Assembly: GCF_964218355.1 (NCBI RefSeq)
Contig: NZ_CAXPMC010000009.1
Span: 310,001 to 374,000 of the forward strand
From: Ferrovibrio sp964218355
Lineage (GTDB): Bacteria > Pseudomonadota > Alphaproteobacteria > Ferrovibrionales > Ferrovibrionaceae
Direction of reading: 5' to 3'
DNA: 64,000 nucleotides
Numbering within the stretch: position 1 is the first letter of the stretch; the number at the start of each line of letters is the position of its first letter. Below are positions 33,876-41,706 of this stretch, piece by piece. The notes below the pieces were generated by a model, which did not search any database, was not told where the DNA came from, and saw only the letters and a program-made list of their open reading frames with translations. The position numbers and the translations under genes are program-made.

Positions 33876-35372
33876 TCAGTTGCGCCAGAAGGCGCGGCTG
33901 AACGGGATCAGCAGGACGAGGATTTCGAGGCGGCCGGCCAGCATGCCGAAGGACATCAGCCATTTCACCGGGGTCGGCACCTCGGCGAAGGTGCAGCAGG
34001 GGCCGCTATTGGGTCCGAGGCCGGGGCCGTTATTGCCCAGCGCCGTGGCGGCGGCGCCCAGGCTCTCGCGGAAATCGAGGCCGGAAAAGGCGATGGCCAG
34101 GGTCAGCGCGGTCAGCAGCAGCAGGTAGATAAACACATAGCTGGCGATGGCAACGCGGATCACCTCGGGGATGTTCTCCCCGTTGAAGGTGACGCGGAAG
34201 GTGCCGTGCGGATAGATCTGCCGGTGCAGCTGGGCGCGCAGCTGCTTCAGCATGGCGAGGATGCGGAACACCTTGATTCCGCCCACCGTGGAACCGCTGC
34301 AGCCGCCGATCAGCATCAGCAGCAGCATCACCGCCTCGGCAAAGCCGCCCCAGGCCGAAAAATCGTAGGCGGTGAAGCCGGTGGTGGTGATGGTCGAGAC
34401 CGTGGCGAAGGCGGCCTCGCGGATCGCGGTTCCGGGGCTCGCGCCATGCTCGATCATCCGCCACAGGGCGACCAGCAGAACGGCGCCGAGGATGATGCCG
34501 AGGAACAGCCGCACCTGGTCGTCGCGCAGCAGCGCATCGGTGCGGCCGTAGATGGTGGCGATATAGAGGCCGAAGGGCATCGCGCCCATGATCATGAACA
34601 CCACCGCGATCCATTCGATGGCGGCGCTCTGGAAAAAGCCGAGGCTGGCATCGTGGCTGGAATAGCCGCCGGTGGCGAGCGTGGTCATGGCATGGCCGAT
34701 GGCATCGAAGGGCGTCATCCCGGCTAGCCAGTAGCAGGCGGCGCAGATGACGGTGAGCGCGATGTAGATGACGCCGATCTGGGTCACCACCTCGGTGATG
34801 CGCGGCACGAACTTGGTCGAGTTGGGTGACAGGTCGAGGCTGAACAGCTGCAGGCCGCCGATGCGCAGGAACGGCAGCGCCAGCACCGCAATGGTGACCA
34901 CGCCGAAGCCGCCGATCCACTGCAGCAGGAAGCGCCACAGCAGCAGGCCGCGCGGCAGGCCGTCGAGGCCCTTCACCACCGTCGAGCCGGTATTGGTCAG
35001 GCCGGAGACCGATTCGAACAGGGCATCGGCCAGCGGCAGCTGCAGGTCGGACAGCATGAAGGGCAGGGCGGCCACCACGCTGGCGGTGATCCAGGTCAGC
35101 GGCAGCAGCAGCAGCGTTTCATTCAGGTTGATCTGCTGGCTGCGGTCATAGGTGGCGATGGCGATGCCGGCGCCGACGAACAGGGTGCCGCCGGCGCAGA
35201 CCAGGAAGATCAGGTAATCCTCGTGCCCGTCGGCGAGGTCGATCAGCACCGGCGCCAGCATGGCGATGCCGAAACAGCAGCTGACCGCGCCGACGAAGAA
35301 CAGGATCGGCGCCAGGCTGACCGGAGACGAGCCGCGCGGCAGGGTCACGGCCGATGGGGAGGGGGTGCTCAT
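33876..35372 (-). CDS. trkH: Trk-type potassium uptake channel subunit
   Basis: TrkH is the membrane channel for potassium entry and works with a TrkA-type regulatory ring. The 498-aa product has the four pore-loop repeats: SGLTNTGSTV, MTTLATGGYSS, STITTTGFTAYD and TALGNNGPGLG, each followed by a membrane helix. The GGCSGSTVGGIKVFR segment is also typical. A TrkA gene is not in view. An intrinsic terminator for glnA lies between glnA and this gene, so trkH needs its own promoter in the 90 bp between that hairpin and its start. The class II aldolase gene follows 20 nt downstream. Confidence 0.93.
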   Translation of the reverse strand: MSTPSPSAVTLPRGSSPVSLAPILFFVGAVSCCFGIAMLAPVLIDLADGHEDYLIFLVCAGGTLFVGAGIAIATYDRSQQINLNETLLLLPLTWITASVVAALPFMLSDLQLPLADALFESVSGLTNTGSTVVKGLDGLPRGLLLWRFLLQWIGGFGVVTIAVLALPFLRIGGLQLFSLDLSPNSTKFVPRITEVVTQIGVIYIALTVICAACYWLAGMTPFDAIGHAMTTLATGGYSSHDASLGFFQSAAIEWIAVVFMIMGAMPFGLYIATIYGRTDALLRDDQVRLFLGIILGAVLLVALWRMIEHGASPGTAIREAAFATVSTITTTGFTAYDFSAWGGFAEAVMLLLMLIGGCSGSTVGGIKVFRILAMLKQLRAQLHRQIYPHGTFRVTFNGENIPEVIRVAIASYVFIYLLLLTALTLAIAFSGLDFRESLGAAATALGNNGPGLGPNSGPCCTFAEVPTPVKWLMSFGMLAGRLEILVLLIPFSRAFWRN

Positions 35373-35461
35373 GGCGGCGGAGTGTGGTCGCGGCCGGGGG
35401 CGGAATCAAGACCCGCTTTGGTCTTGACAGCCATGGCGGGCAGGTCCCGGCGGCGGCAATA

Positions 35462-35498
35462 AAGAAAAGGCCCCGCCGGCAGGAAACCGGCGGGGCCC
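35462..35498 (-). terminator. Intrinsic terminator of glnA
   Basis: On the minus strand an 11-bp perfect stem, GGCCCCGCCGG with CCGGCGGGGCC and a 7-nt loop, is followed at once by TTTTCTTT. This is a textbook Rho-independent terminator about 40 nt after the glnA stop. Confidence 0.9.
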
Positions 35499-35537
35499 GT
35501 TGGATGCGCGGCCGAGGCCGTGCGTCCAGGGAAGTCC

Positions 35538-36947
35538 TTAGACCGAATAATACAGGGAGAACTCGATCGGGTGCGGGGTATGCTCGAAGGCATACACCTC
35601 TTCCCACTTCAGCTCCATGTAGGCATCGATGAAGTCGTCGGTGAACACGCCGCCGGCCTTCAGGAAGTCGCGATCGGCATCCAGGCTCTCAAGCGCCTCG
35701 CGGAGGCTGCCGCAGACCTGCGGAACGTTCTTCAGTTCCTCGGGCGGCAGGTCGTAGAGGTTCTTGTCCATCGGGTCGCCCGGATGGATCTTGTTCTTGA
35801 TGCCATCGAGGCCGGCCATCAGCATCGCGGCATAGGCCAGATACGGATTGGCACCCGGATCCGGGAAGCGGATCTCGACGCGCTTCGCCTTCTCGCCGGC
35901 ACCGAACGGGATGCGGCAGGAAGCCGAGCGGTTGCGCGACGAATAGGCCAGCAGCACCGGAGCCTCGAAGCCGGGGATCAGGCGCTTGTAGCTGTTGGTC
36001 AGCGGGTTGGTGAAGGCGTTCAGCGCCTTGGCATGCTTGATGATGCCGCCGATGTAGTACAGGGCCAGATCGCTGAGGCCGGCATACTTGTTGCCGGCGA
36101 ACAGCGGCTTGCCACCCTTCCACAGCGACTGGTGGACATGCATGCCCGAGCCGTTGTCGCCCTTGACCGGTTTCGGCATGAAGGTCGCGGTCTTGCCCCA
36201 GGCATGGGCGACGTTGTGCACGCAGTACTTGTAGATCTGCATGCCGTCAGCGCATTTCAGCAGGGTGTCGAACTTGATGCCCAGCTCGTGCTGGCTGTTC
36301 GCCACCTCGTGATGGTGCTTCTCGACCGAAACGCCCATCGAGGCGATGGTCGACAGCATTTCCGAGCGCAGGTCGCCGCCCTGGTCGAGCGGGGCAACCG
36401 GGAAATATCCGCCCTTGATCGGGGCGCGGTGGCCCATATTGCCGCCTTCGTAGACCTTGCCCGAATTGTACGCGCCTTCGATGTCGTCCATGTAGACGTA
36501 GGTCTCGTTCATCGAGGTCTTGAAGCGGACGTCGTCGAACACGAAGAACTCGGCCTCGGGGCCGAAGAAGGCGGTATCGGCGACCTTGGCCGACTTGATG
36601 TAGTTCTGCGCCGCCTTGGCGATGCCGCGCGGGCAGCGGTTGTAGGGGGTGCCCTCGCCGGGGTTCAGCACGTCGCAGAACAGCACGGCGGTGGTCTGCG
36701 CGGCGAACGGGTCGAAGGTCAGGCTGTCGAGGTCCGGCATCAGCAGCATGTCGGACTCGTTGATCGCCTTCCAGCCGGCGATCGACGAACCGTCGAACAT
36801 GATGCCTTCCTTCAGGGCATCCTCGTCGCACATGCCGATGTCGAAAGCGACGTGCTGCCACTTGCCGCGCGGATCGGTAAAGCGGAAGTCGACATACTTG
36901 GTCTCGGCTTCCTTCAGCTTCTTAACTACGGTTTTTGCATCAGCCAT
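35538..36947 (-). CDS. glnA: Glutamine synthetase type I
   Basis: GlnA condenses ammonia and glutamate to glutamine at the cost of ATP and forms a dodecamer. The 469-aa product has the usual length and motifs: FDGSSIAGW near residue 51, the metal/ATP segment FFGPEAEFF, KPVKGDNGSGMHVHQSLW, NRSASCRIPF, and the adenylylation Tyr398 in NLYDLPPEE, so activity is likely controlled by GlnE. AGGAAA eight bases before ATG fixes the start. It lies 80 bp behind glnB on the same strand; the gap holds two alternative hairpins. Transcription probably starts at the sigma54-type promoter before glnB, and the message ends at the hairpin at 35462. Confidence 0.97.
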   Translation of the reverse strand: MADAKTVVKKLKEAETKYVDFRFTDPRGKWQHVAFDIGMCDEDALKEGIMFDGSSIAGWKAINESDMLLMPDLDSLTFDPFAAQTTAVLFCDVLNPGEGTPYNRCPRGIAKAAQNYIKSAKVADTAFFGPEAEFFVFDDVRFKTSMNETYVYMDDIEGAYNSGKVYEGGNMGHRAPIKGGYFPVAPLDQGGDLRSEMLSTIASMGVSVEKHHHEVANSQHELGIKFDTLLKCADGMQIYKYCVHNVAHAWGKTATFMPKPVKGDNGSGMHVHQSLWKGGKPLFAGNKYAGLSDLALYYIGGIIKHAKALNAFTNPLTNSYKRLIPGFEAPVLLAYSSRNRSASCRIPFGAGEKAKRVEIRFPDPGANPYLAYAAMLMAGLDGIKNKIHPGDPMDKNLYDLPPEELKNVPQVCGSLREALESLDADRDFLKAGGVFTDDFIDAYMELKWEEVYAFEHTPHPIEFSLYYSV

Positions 36948-36992
36948 GGCTGTTTTTCCTGCTGCTTCTTCCCTGGTTGGAGATACTCACGG

Positions 36993-37026
36993 AGAGTCGT
37001 GGATGGCGGGGGAGACTCTGCCCGCC
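36993..37026 (-). ncRNA. Two overlapping hairpins in the glnB-glnA gap
   Basis: AGAGTC (36993-36998) can pair with GACTCT (37014-37019), and GGCGGG (37005-37010) can pair with CCCGCC (37021-37026). The two stems overlap and cannot form together. They are a possible processing or attenuation element between glnB and glnA; no T-run marks termination. Confidence 0.4.
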
Positions 37027-37027
37027 G

Positions 37028-37366
37028 TCAGACCGCTTCCGAACCCTTTTCGCCGGTCCGGATGCGGATGACCTCTTCGACGGTCGAGATGAAGATCTTG
37101 CCGTCGCCGATGCGCCCGGTGCGGGCCGCCTGGGTGATCGCCTCGACGGCCTTCTCGACCATGCCGTCGTCCAGCACGACCTCGATCTTCACCTTCGGCA
37201 GGAAATCGACGACATATTCGGCCCCGCGATACAGCTCGGTATGGCCCTTCTGGCGACCGAAGCCCTTGGCTTCGGTCACGGTCAGGCCCTGCAGGCCGAT
37301 CTCGTGCAGCGCTTCCTTCACTTCGTCCAGCTTGAACGGTTTGATGATGGCTTCGATTTTTTTCAT
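37028..37366 (-). CDS. glnB: Nitrogen regulatory protein P-II
   Basis: GlnB senses 2-oxoglutarate, ATP/ADP and, through uridylylation, glutamine, and relays nitrogen status to GlnE, NtrB and others. The 112-aa product is full length, with the T-loop uridylylation site Tyr51 in LYRGAEYVVDFLP and the C-terminal signature TGRIGDGKIFI. The ATG at 37366 gives the canonical MKKIEAIIKPF start; a longer reading from 37411 lacks family similarity. The ribosome site is AGGA close to the start. A sigma54-type promoter lies about 60 bp upstream. It leads the glnB-glnA operon, the usual arrangement in Azospirillum-like and Rhodospirillum-like bacteria. Confidence 0.96.
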   Translation of the reverse strand: MKKIEAIIKPFKLDEVKEALHEIGLQGLTVTEAKGFGRQKGHTELYRGAEYVVDFLPKVKIEVVLDDGMVEKAVEAITQAARTGRIGDGKIFISTVEEVIRIRTGEKGSEAV

Positions 37367-37425
37367 GGGTCCTACAACGCTTTGGTCGGTAAGGGATTGC
37401 CCGGATTGCAAGTCTGCCTCGGTTA

Positions 37426-37441
37426 TGCACGGGCCATGCCA
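37426..37441 (-). promoter_or_regulatory. Sigma54-type promoter of glnB-glnA
   Basis: On the minus strand TGGCATGGCCCGTGCA matches the sigma54 consensus TGGCACG-N4-TTGCA at ten of twelve specified bases, with the diagnostic GG and GC at the exact 10-bp spacing. It predicts a start of transcription near 37415 and a leader of about 50 nt. NtrC sites were not evident upstream by eye. Confidence 0.75.
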
Positions 37442-37510
37442 GACTTAACCAGGCCTTAACCCGCTGGATTCCCGCCTGGGCAGGGGTCCTGTGGGTATCT
37501 TTCGCCCCTC

Positions 37511-37562
37511 ATTTGACCCATAAGTAAGCAGAAAGGTCAAATAATAGGCAGAAAAATGCCTA
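37511..37562. repeat. Inverted repeats at the aminotransferase end and glnB upstream region
   Basis: ATTTGACC (37511-37518) and GGTCAAAT (37535-37542) form a perfect 8-bp inverted repeat around 16 nt. Next to it TAGGCA (37545-37550) and TGCCTA (37557-37562) form a 6-bp stem that includes the aminotransferase stop codon and is followed on the minus strand by TTATTT. The second is a plausible weak terminator; the first could be its extension or a regulator site for the glnB promoter. Confidence 0.5.
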
Positions 37563-38747
37563 ATGTTTCTGCGCTCCCTCTACCAGAAAGCCCGCAATCC
37601 TCTGCAGCGCCTCAGAAATTGCCTCATCTGACGCCGCAAAGCTGAGCCGCAGGTAGCCTTCGCCATGGCGGCCGAAGCTGGTGCCGGCGATGGTGGCCAC
37701 CCCGGCCTGCTCCAGCAGGCCGTCCTGCATCTGGCGGGCCGTCAGTCCGGTGGCGGTGATGTTGGGGAAGGCATAGAAGGCGCCTTCGGGGCGGATGCAG
37801 CTGATTCCGGCGATCCGGTTCAGCCCGGCGACGCAGAGGTCGCGGCGGCGGCGGAAGGCCAGGCGCATGTCCTCGACCGCATCCTGCGGCCCCTGCAGGG
37901 CGGCGATGCCGGCATACTGGGTTGCGGCATTGACGCAGGAATGGGTGTTGATGGCGAGCTTGGTGGCCAGTTCGGCCAGGGCCGCCGGCCACAGGCCCCA
38001 GCCGAGCCGCCAGCCGGTCATGGCATAGGTCTTCGACCAGCCTTCCAGGATGATCAGGCGATCGGCCAGCTGGTCGAGATAGGGGATGAAGCTGGCATAG
38101 CTGCCGTCGCCGTCCAGCACCAGCCGCGAATAGATCTCGTCGGCCATGATGGCGACATGGGGAAAACGCTGAAGGCCGTCGACCAGCTTTTTCACTTCGG
38201 CGGCCGGGGCGACGCCGCCGGTGGGATTGGCCGGCGAATTGACGATCAGCAGCCGGGTGGCGGGCGTGATCCGGCCCAGCAGGTCGTCGGCGCGGAAGGC
38301 GAAGCCGTCCTTTTCCAGCAGCGGATAGCCGCAGGCCTTCGCCCCGGTGTAGTTGACCAGGCTTTCGTAGATCGGGAAGCCGGGATCGGGATACATGATC
38401 TCGGCGCCGGGCTCGCCGAACATCTCGATGGCGGTGGCCATGGTTACCTTGCCGCCGGGCACGACGACGATGCGCTCGGGCGAGACCGTCTGCCCGTAGC
38501 GGGCCGCGATCTCGGCGCAGACCGCCTCGCGCAAGGGCTGGATGCCGTTGGCCGGGGTGTAACCGTGATGGCCGTCGCGCAGGGCCTTCACGGCGGCCTC
38601 GACCACATGGGGCGGGGTGGGGAAGTCGGGCTGGCCGATCCCGAGATTGATGACCGATCTGCCCTGTGCCTCGAGGGCCTTGGCGCGGGCCAGCACCTCG
38701 AAGGCGCTTTCGCTGCCCAGCCGCGCCATGCGTGCCGCGATCTGCAT
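37560..38747 (-). CDS. Class I/II pyridoxal-phosphate aminotransferase
   Basis: This 395-aa aminotransferase of the AspC/AlaT-like group has the early block NLGIGQPDFPTP, the cofactor region ANPTGG and ADEIYSRLV, and the Schiff-base lysine in EGWSKTYAMTGWRLGW. Members transfer amino groups between aspartate, alanine or aromatic amino acids and 2-oxo acids; the exact substrate is not clear. GGAGGG seven bases before ATG 38747 sets the start. It follows the LysR gene by 78 bp on the same strand and might be part of the same regulatory unit. A small hairpin overlaps its stop codon. Confidence 0.92.
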   Translation of the reverse strand: MQIAARMARLGSESAFEVLARAKALEAQGRSVINLGIGQPDFPTPPHVVEAAVKALRDGHHGYTPANGIQPLREAVCAEIAARYGQTVSPERIVVVPGGKVTMATAIEMFGEPGAEIMYPDPGFPIYESLVNYTGAKACGYPLLEKDGFAFRADDLLGRITPATRLLIVNSPANPTGGVAPAAEVKKLVDGLQRFPHVAIMADEIYSRLVLDGDGSYASFIPYLDQLADRLIILEGWSKTYAMTGWRLGWGLWPAALAELATKLAINTHSCVNAATQYAGIAALQGPQDAVEDMRLAFRRRRDLCVAGLNRIAGISCIRPEGAFYAFPNITATGLTARQMQDGLLEQAGVATIAGTSFGRHGEGYLRLSFAASDEAISEALQRIAGFLVEGAQKH

Positions 38748-38825
38748 TCCGGAACCCTCCCTGACCGGCCGATTTAAGGCAGGAGGTGGTGGCCGTGCAA
38801 GGGCCGGCGCCGCAGCTTCCGGGCG

Positions 38826-39761
38826 CTAGCTGCGGGCCTGTGCGGAAACGGCGCGGGCGGCGCGGCCGATGCAGTCGATGAAGGCGGCCACCGGCGGCGC
38901 CGGCGGATGCAGGCGCGAATAGTAGATGCAGGTGCGCAGCACGATGCGCGGCCGGAACGGACGGGCCACCACGCCCGGGAAGATGCCCTGCGTCAGCATC
39001 AGGGGGTTCATCAGCCCGACCCCCAGCTTCTGCTGCACCAGGCTGCAGACTCCGACGGCATTGGCGGCGACGATCTGCGGCGCTTGCACAACGCGGGCCT
39101 GTTGGAACATCGCGGCGATCAGATGGGTGGTGGCGGAACTGTCGGGCAGGCCGATCAGGGTCTCGCCGGCAAGGTCGGCAGGGCGGATGACGGTGCGTGC
39201 CGCCAGCCGGTGTTCCTTCGGCAGCACGGCCACCAGGGTCGTCTCGCAGATGTCGCGCACGGTGCAGAGCTGCACCACGCGGGCATCGATCTCCTGCACC
39301 GGGGGGGTGCCGACGCCGATATCGACCTCGTTGCCGGCCACCTTGTCGAGCAGGCTGAGGGTGCTGTCGATCTGGATCTCGATGCGGGTCGCCGGCCAGT
39401 CGCGGCGGAAGCGCTCGATGGCCGGCGGGATGATCGAGACCAGGGCCGGGCCAGCGACGCCGACGACGATCTGGCCGACATCGCCGCCGCGCAATTCCAG
39501 TGCCGCCCGGCGGGCGCGGTCGAGATGGTCCAGCGCCCGCTGGGCGAAGGGCAGCAGGCGCTCGGCCTCGGCGGTCGGGGTCAGGCGCCCATTGGCCAGC
39601 CGGAACAGCGACAACCCGGTTTCATGCTCCAGCACCTTCAGGCTCTTGCTCACGGCGGCCTGGGAAATGCCAAGCGCGTCAGCGGCTTCCGCCATGTTGC
39701 GGCTGAGCGCCATGGTCAGGAAGATCTCGAAATGGCGGGCGGTGACGGATTCAAGCGGCAT
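38826..39761 (-). CDS. LysR-type transcriptional regulator
   Basis: The 311-aa regulator has an N-terminal winged helix (about residues 8-65: FLTMALSRNMAEAADALGIS then QAAVSKSLKVLE) and a two-lobed effector domain beginning near residue 95. ATG 39761 is preferred; a TTG at 39782 would add seven residues. It is divergent from the bicupin operon, with a perfect 23-bp palindrome lying 26 bp upstream of its start. This is the classic layout in which a LysR protein represses itself and activates the neighbouring operon when its small-molecule inducer is present. The inducer is unknown but probably a substrate or intermediate of that operon. Confidence 0.92.
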   Translation of the reverse strand: MPLESVTARHFEIFLTMALSRNMAEAADALGISQAAVSKSLKVLEHETGLSLFRLANGRLTPTAEAERLLPFAQRALDHLDRARRAALELRGGDVGQIVVGVAGPALVSIIPPAIERFRRDWPATRIEIQIDSTLSLLDKVAGNEVDIGVGTPPVQEIDARVVQLCTVRDICETTLVAVLPKEHRLAARTVIRPADLAGETLIGLPDSSATTHLIAAMFQQARVVQAPQIVAANAVGVCSLVQQKLGVGLMNPLMLTQGIFPGVVARPFRPRIVLRTCIYYSRLHPPAPPVAAFIDCIGRAARAVSAQARS

Positions 39762-39787
39762 TGGATTATCAAGGCATTTCAACGGCA

Positions 39788-39810
39788 GGACTTAACTCGA
39801 AGTTAAGTCC
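39788..39810. promoter_or_regulatory. LysR operator palindrome
   Basis: GGACTTAACT and AGTTAAGTCC form a perfect 10-bp inverted repeat around CGA. Its inner part contains the LysR T-N11-A motif (39793-39805). It sits between the divergent regulator and bicupin genes and is probably the regulator's recognition site. Confidence 0.8.
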
Positions 39811-39925
39811 ATTTTGATTGAGGTTGCAACGTCATTGATCTTTCATGGTCCCGTTCATTGTAGTGAGTCGCCAGTTTGACGGCCGTCCGGGCCGTCCGGC
39901 GGCCGCGCAGAGAGGGAGCAGGGCG

Positions 39926-40882
39926 ATGGCACTCGCGCAGATGCAGCCGGCAGCGTCCGGCCTCGGGCAGGCGATGAAGGCGCTGACCGGCCGGTATACC
40001 GAGAAGACCTTCGACTGGGATGCCTTCCCGGCCAGCCGTGACTTTCCCGAACTCGCCCGCGCCCAGATGCGCTATGTCGGCGGCGGCGGCTCGCCCAAGG
40101 CCAACGATCCGGCCACCCTGCCGGCCGGCCGGTTCACCTTCAGCATGGTGCACCAGCCGCCGGGCAAATTCGCCGCCTCGCATTCGCACGAGGTGGTCGA
40201 GCATTTCCTGATCCTGCAGGGCGTGCTGACCGTCGGCTGGGTCTGGGGCGACGAGGTGATCGAGGCCAGGCTGGCGCCTGGCGACCTGGTGCTGAACAAG
40301 CTGGGCCGGCCGCACGGCTTCCGCAACGATGGCGTCGAACCGGTGCTGATGCAGATCACGGTCGGCAGCGGCAAGCCGGAACCGCCGGTCTATGTCTGTC
40401 ATCCGCGCGACAAGGGCATCGAGGCGGCAAAGCGCTTCGGTGCCGGCAGCCCCGACAAGATCTATGCCTTCGATCCGTCCAGTGCCGATTTCCGCCAGCG
40501 CGAACTGGCCCAGCACCTGGTCCGCTACCGCGACCGCATCCCGGTCTGGAACGATGCCGGCTTTGCCAGCATGACCTATATCGGCGAGAACGGCGCGCCG
40601 CCGCAGCATTACCGCATGGAGATGATCCACCTGCCGAAAGGCGCCGGCATCAAGGCCTACAGCCGTGATGTCGAGGATGTCTATTTCGTGCTCGACGGCG
40701 TCGTCACCGTGGGCTGGGAAGAGGATGGCAAGGTGGTCGAACAGCGGCTCGGCGCCCGCGACCTGGTCTTCAATCCGGCCGGGCGGGCGCATTACTTCCG
40801 CAATGACGGCGCCGGCGATGCCCGCTTCACCATGGTGGTCGGCAGCCCGGCCCCGGAAACCGTGGCCTTCGCCGCGGCATGA
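39926..40882 (+). CDS. Bicupin protein, possible metal-dependent dioxygenase
   Basis: The 318-aa protein has two cupin barrels. The first fits cupin motif 1 exactly (Gly80, His86, His88, Glu92, Gly99) and has His130 of motif 2, so it should hold one metal ion. In the second barrel the matching residues are Tyr245, Arg247 and Asp251, with only His289 kept, so it is probably structural or ligand-binding. Gentisate-type ring-cleaving dioxygenases and other bicupin enzymes share this layout, but no closer match can be claimed. It is the first gene of the LysR-controlled operon; ATG 39926 follows GAGGGAGCAGGG, and its stop overlaps the next start (ATGA). Confidence 0.85.
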   Translation: MALAQMQPAASGLGQAMKALTGRYTEKTFDWDAFPASRDFPELARAQMRYVGGGGSPKANDPATLPAGRFTFSMVHQPPGKFAASHSHEVVEHFLILQGVLTVGWVWGDEVIEARLAPGDLVLNKLGRPHGFRNDGVEPVLMQITVGSGKPEPPVYVCHPRDKGIEAAKRFGAGSPDKIYAFDPSSADFRQRELAQHLVRYRDRIPVWNDAGFASMTYIGENGAPPQHYRMEMIHLPKGAGIKAYSRDVEDVYFVLDGVVTVGWEEDGKVVEQRLGARDLVFNPAGRAHYFRNDGAGDARFTMVVGSPAPETVAFAAA

Positions 40883-41706
40883 CGGGGGCGCGCGAGGTCC
40901 GCACCGCGGCCGGCACGATCACCTATCATGAGGCCGGCAGCGGCGCGCCGCTGGTCTTCCTGCATGGCATCGGTTCGGCCGGACAGTCCTTTGCCGACCA
41001 GCTGGATGGCCTGTCCGGCCGGTTCCGGGTGATCGCCTGGGATGCGCCGGGCTATGGCGGCAGCGCCGCGCCGGCCGCAGAGGCCCCCGATGCCGGCATC
41101 TATGCCGATGCGCTGGCCGCCTTTCTCGACGCGCTGGAGATTCCGGCCTGCCATCTGGTCGGCCATTCGCTGGGCGCGCTGATGGCAGCGCGGTTCGCGG
41201 CGCTGTGGCCGCAGCGCGTGCTGTCGCTGGCCCTGGCCAGCATCGCGGTAGGGCAGGGCTATCTGCCGGACAGCGAGCGCGAGACGCTGGTGGCCCAGCG
41301 CCTGGGCGATCTCGATCAGCTCGGTGCGCGCGGCATGGCCGAGAAACGCGGACCGCGTCTGCTGGGGCCCGATGCCGACGAGACGATGATCCGCCGGGTG
41401 ATCGACACCATGGCGGCGGTGCGCCCTGACGGCTACCCACGCGCGGTGCGCATGCTGTCGCAGGGAGATGTGCTGACGGACGTGGCGCGGCTGCCAGCGG
41501 GCCTGCCGCTGCAGATCGTGTTTGGCAGCGCCGACGTCATCACGCCGCCGGAACGTAATCGCAGCGTCGCCGTCCTGCGACCCGAAGCGCCGGTGCACGA
41601 AATCCCCGGTGCCGGCCATGCCGTCTATCTGGAAAAGCCGGACCAGTTCAATGCCGTTATCGGTGGGTTCGCCGCCCGGCATGCCAAGACCGGAGTCCCC
41701 GCCTGA
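40879..41706 (+). CDS. Alpha/beta-fold hydrolase
   Basis: This 275-aa alpha/beta hydrolase has the nucleophile Ser in LVGHSLGALMA, an oxyanion segment VFLHGIGSAG, Asp in VFGSADVITPP and His in PGAGHAVYLEKP. It resembles C-C bond and ester hydrolases of aromatic degradation pathways, which fits a bicupin dioxygenase upstream, but the substrate is not known. It overlaps the bicupin gene by 4 bp and the permease gene by 1 bp (TGATG), so the three are translationally coupled. It has no signal peptide, so it works on material already inside the cell. Confidence 0.9.
   Translation: MTGAREVRTAAGTITYHEAGSGAPLVFLHGIGSAGQSFADQLDGLSGRFRVIAWDAPGYGGSAAPAAEAPDAGIYADALAAFLDALEIPACHLVGHSLGALMAARFAALWPQRVLSLALASIAVGQGYLPDSERETLVAQRLGDLDQLGARGMAEKRGPRLLGPDADETMIRRVIDTMAAVRPDGYPRAVRMLSQGDVLTDVARLPAGLPLQIVFGSADVITPPERNRSVAVLRPEAPVHEIPGAGHAVYLEKPDQFNAVIGGFAARHAKTGVPA

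Noticed and set aside
35520..37448. 642-codon plus-strand frame opposite glnA and glnB
   Set aside because: Antisense to two very well-conserved genes, with no motif of its own.
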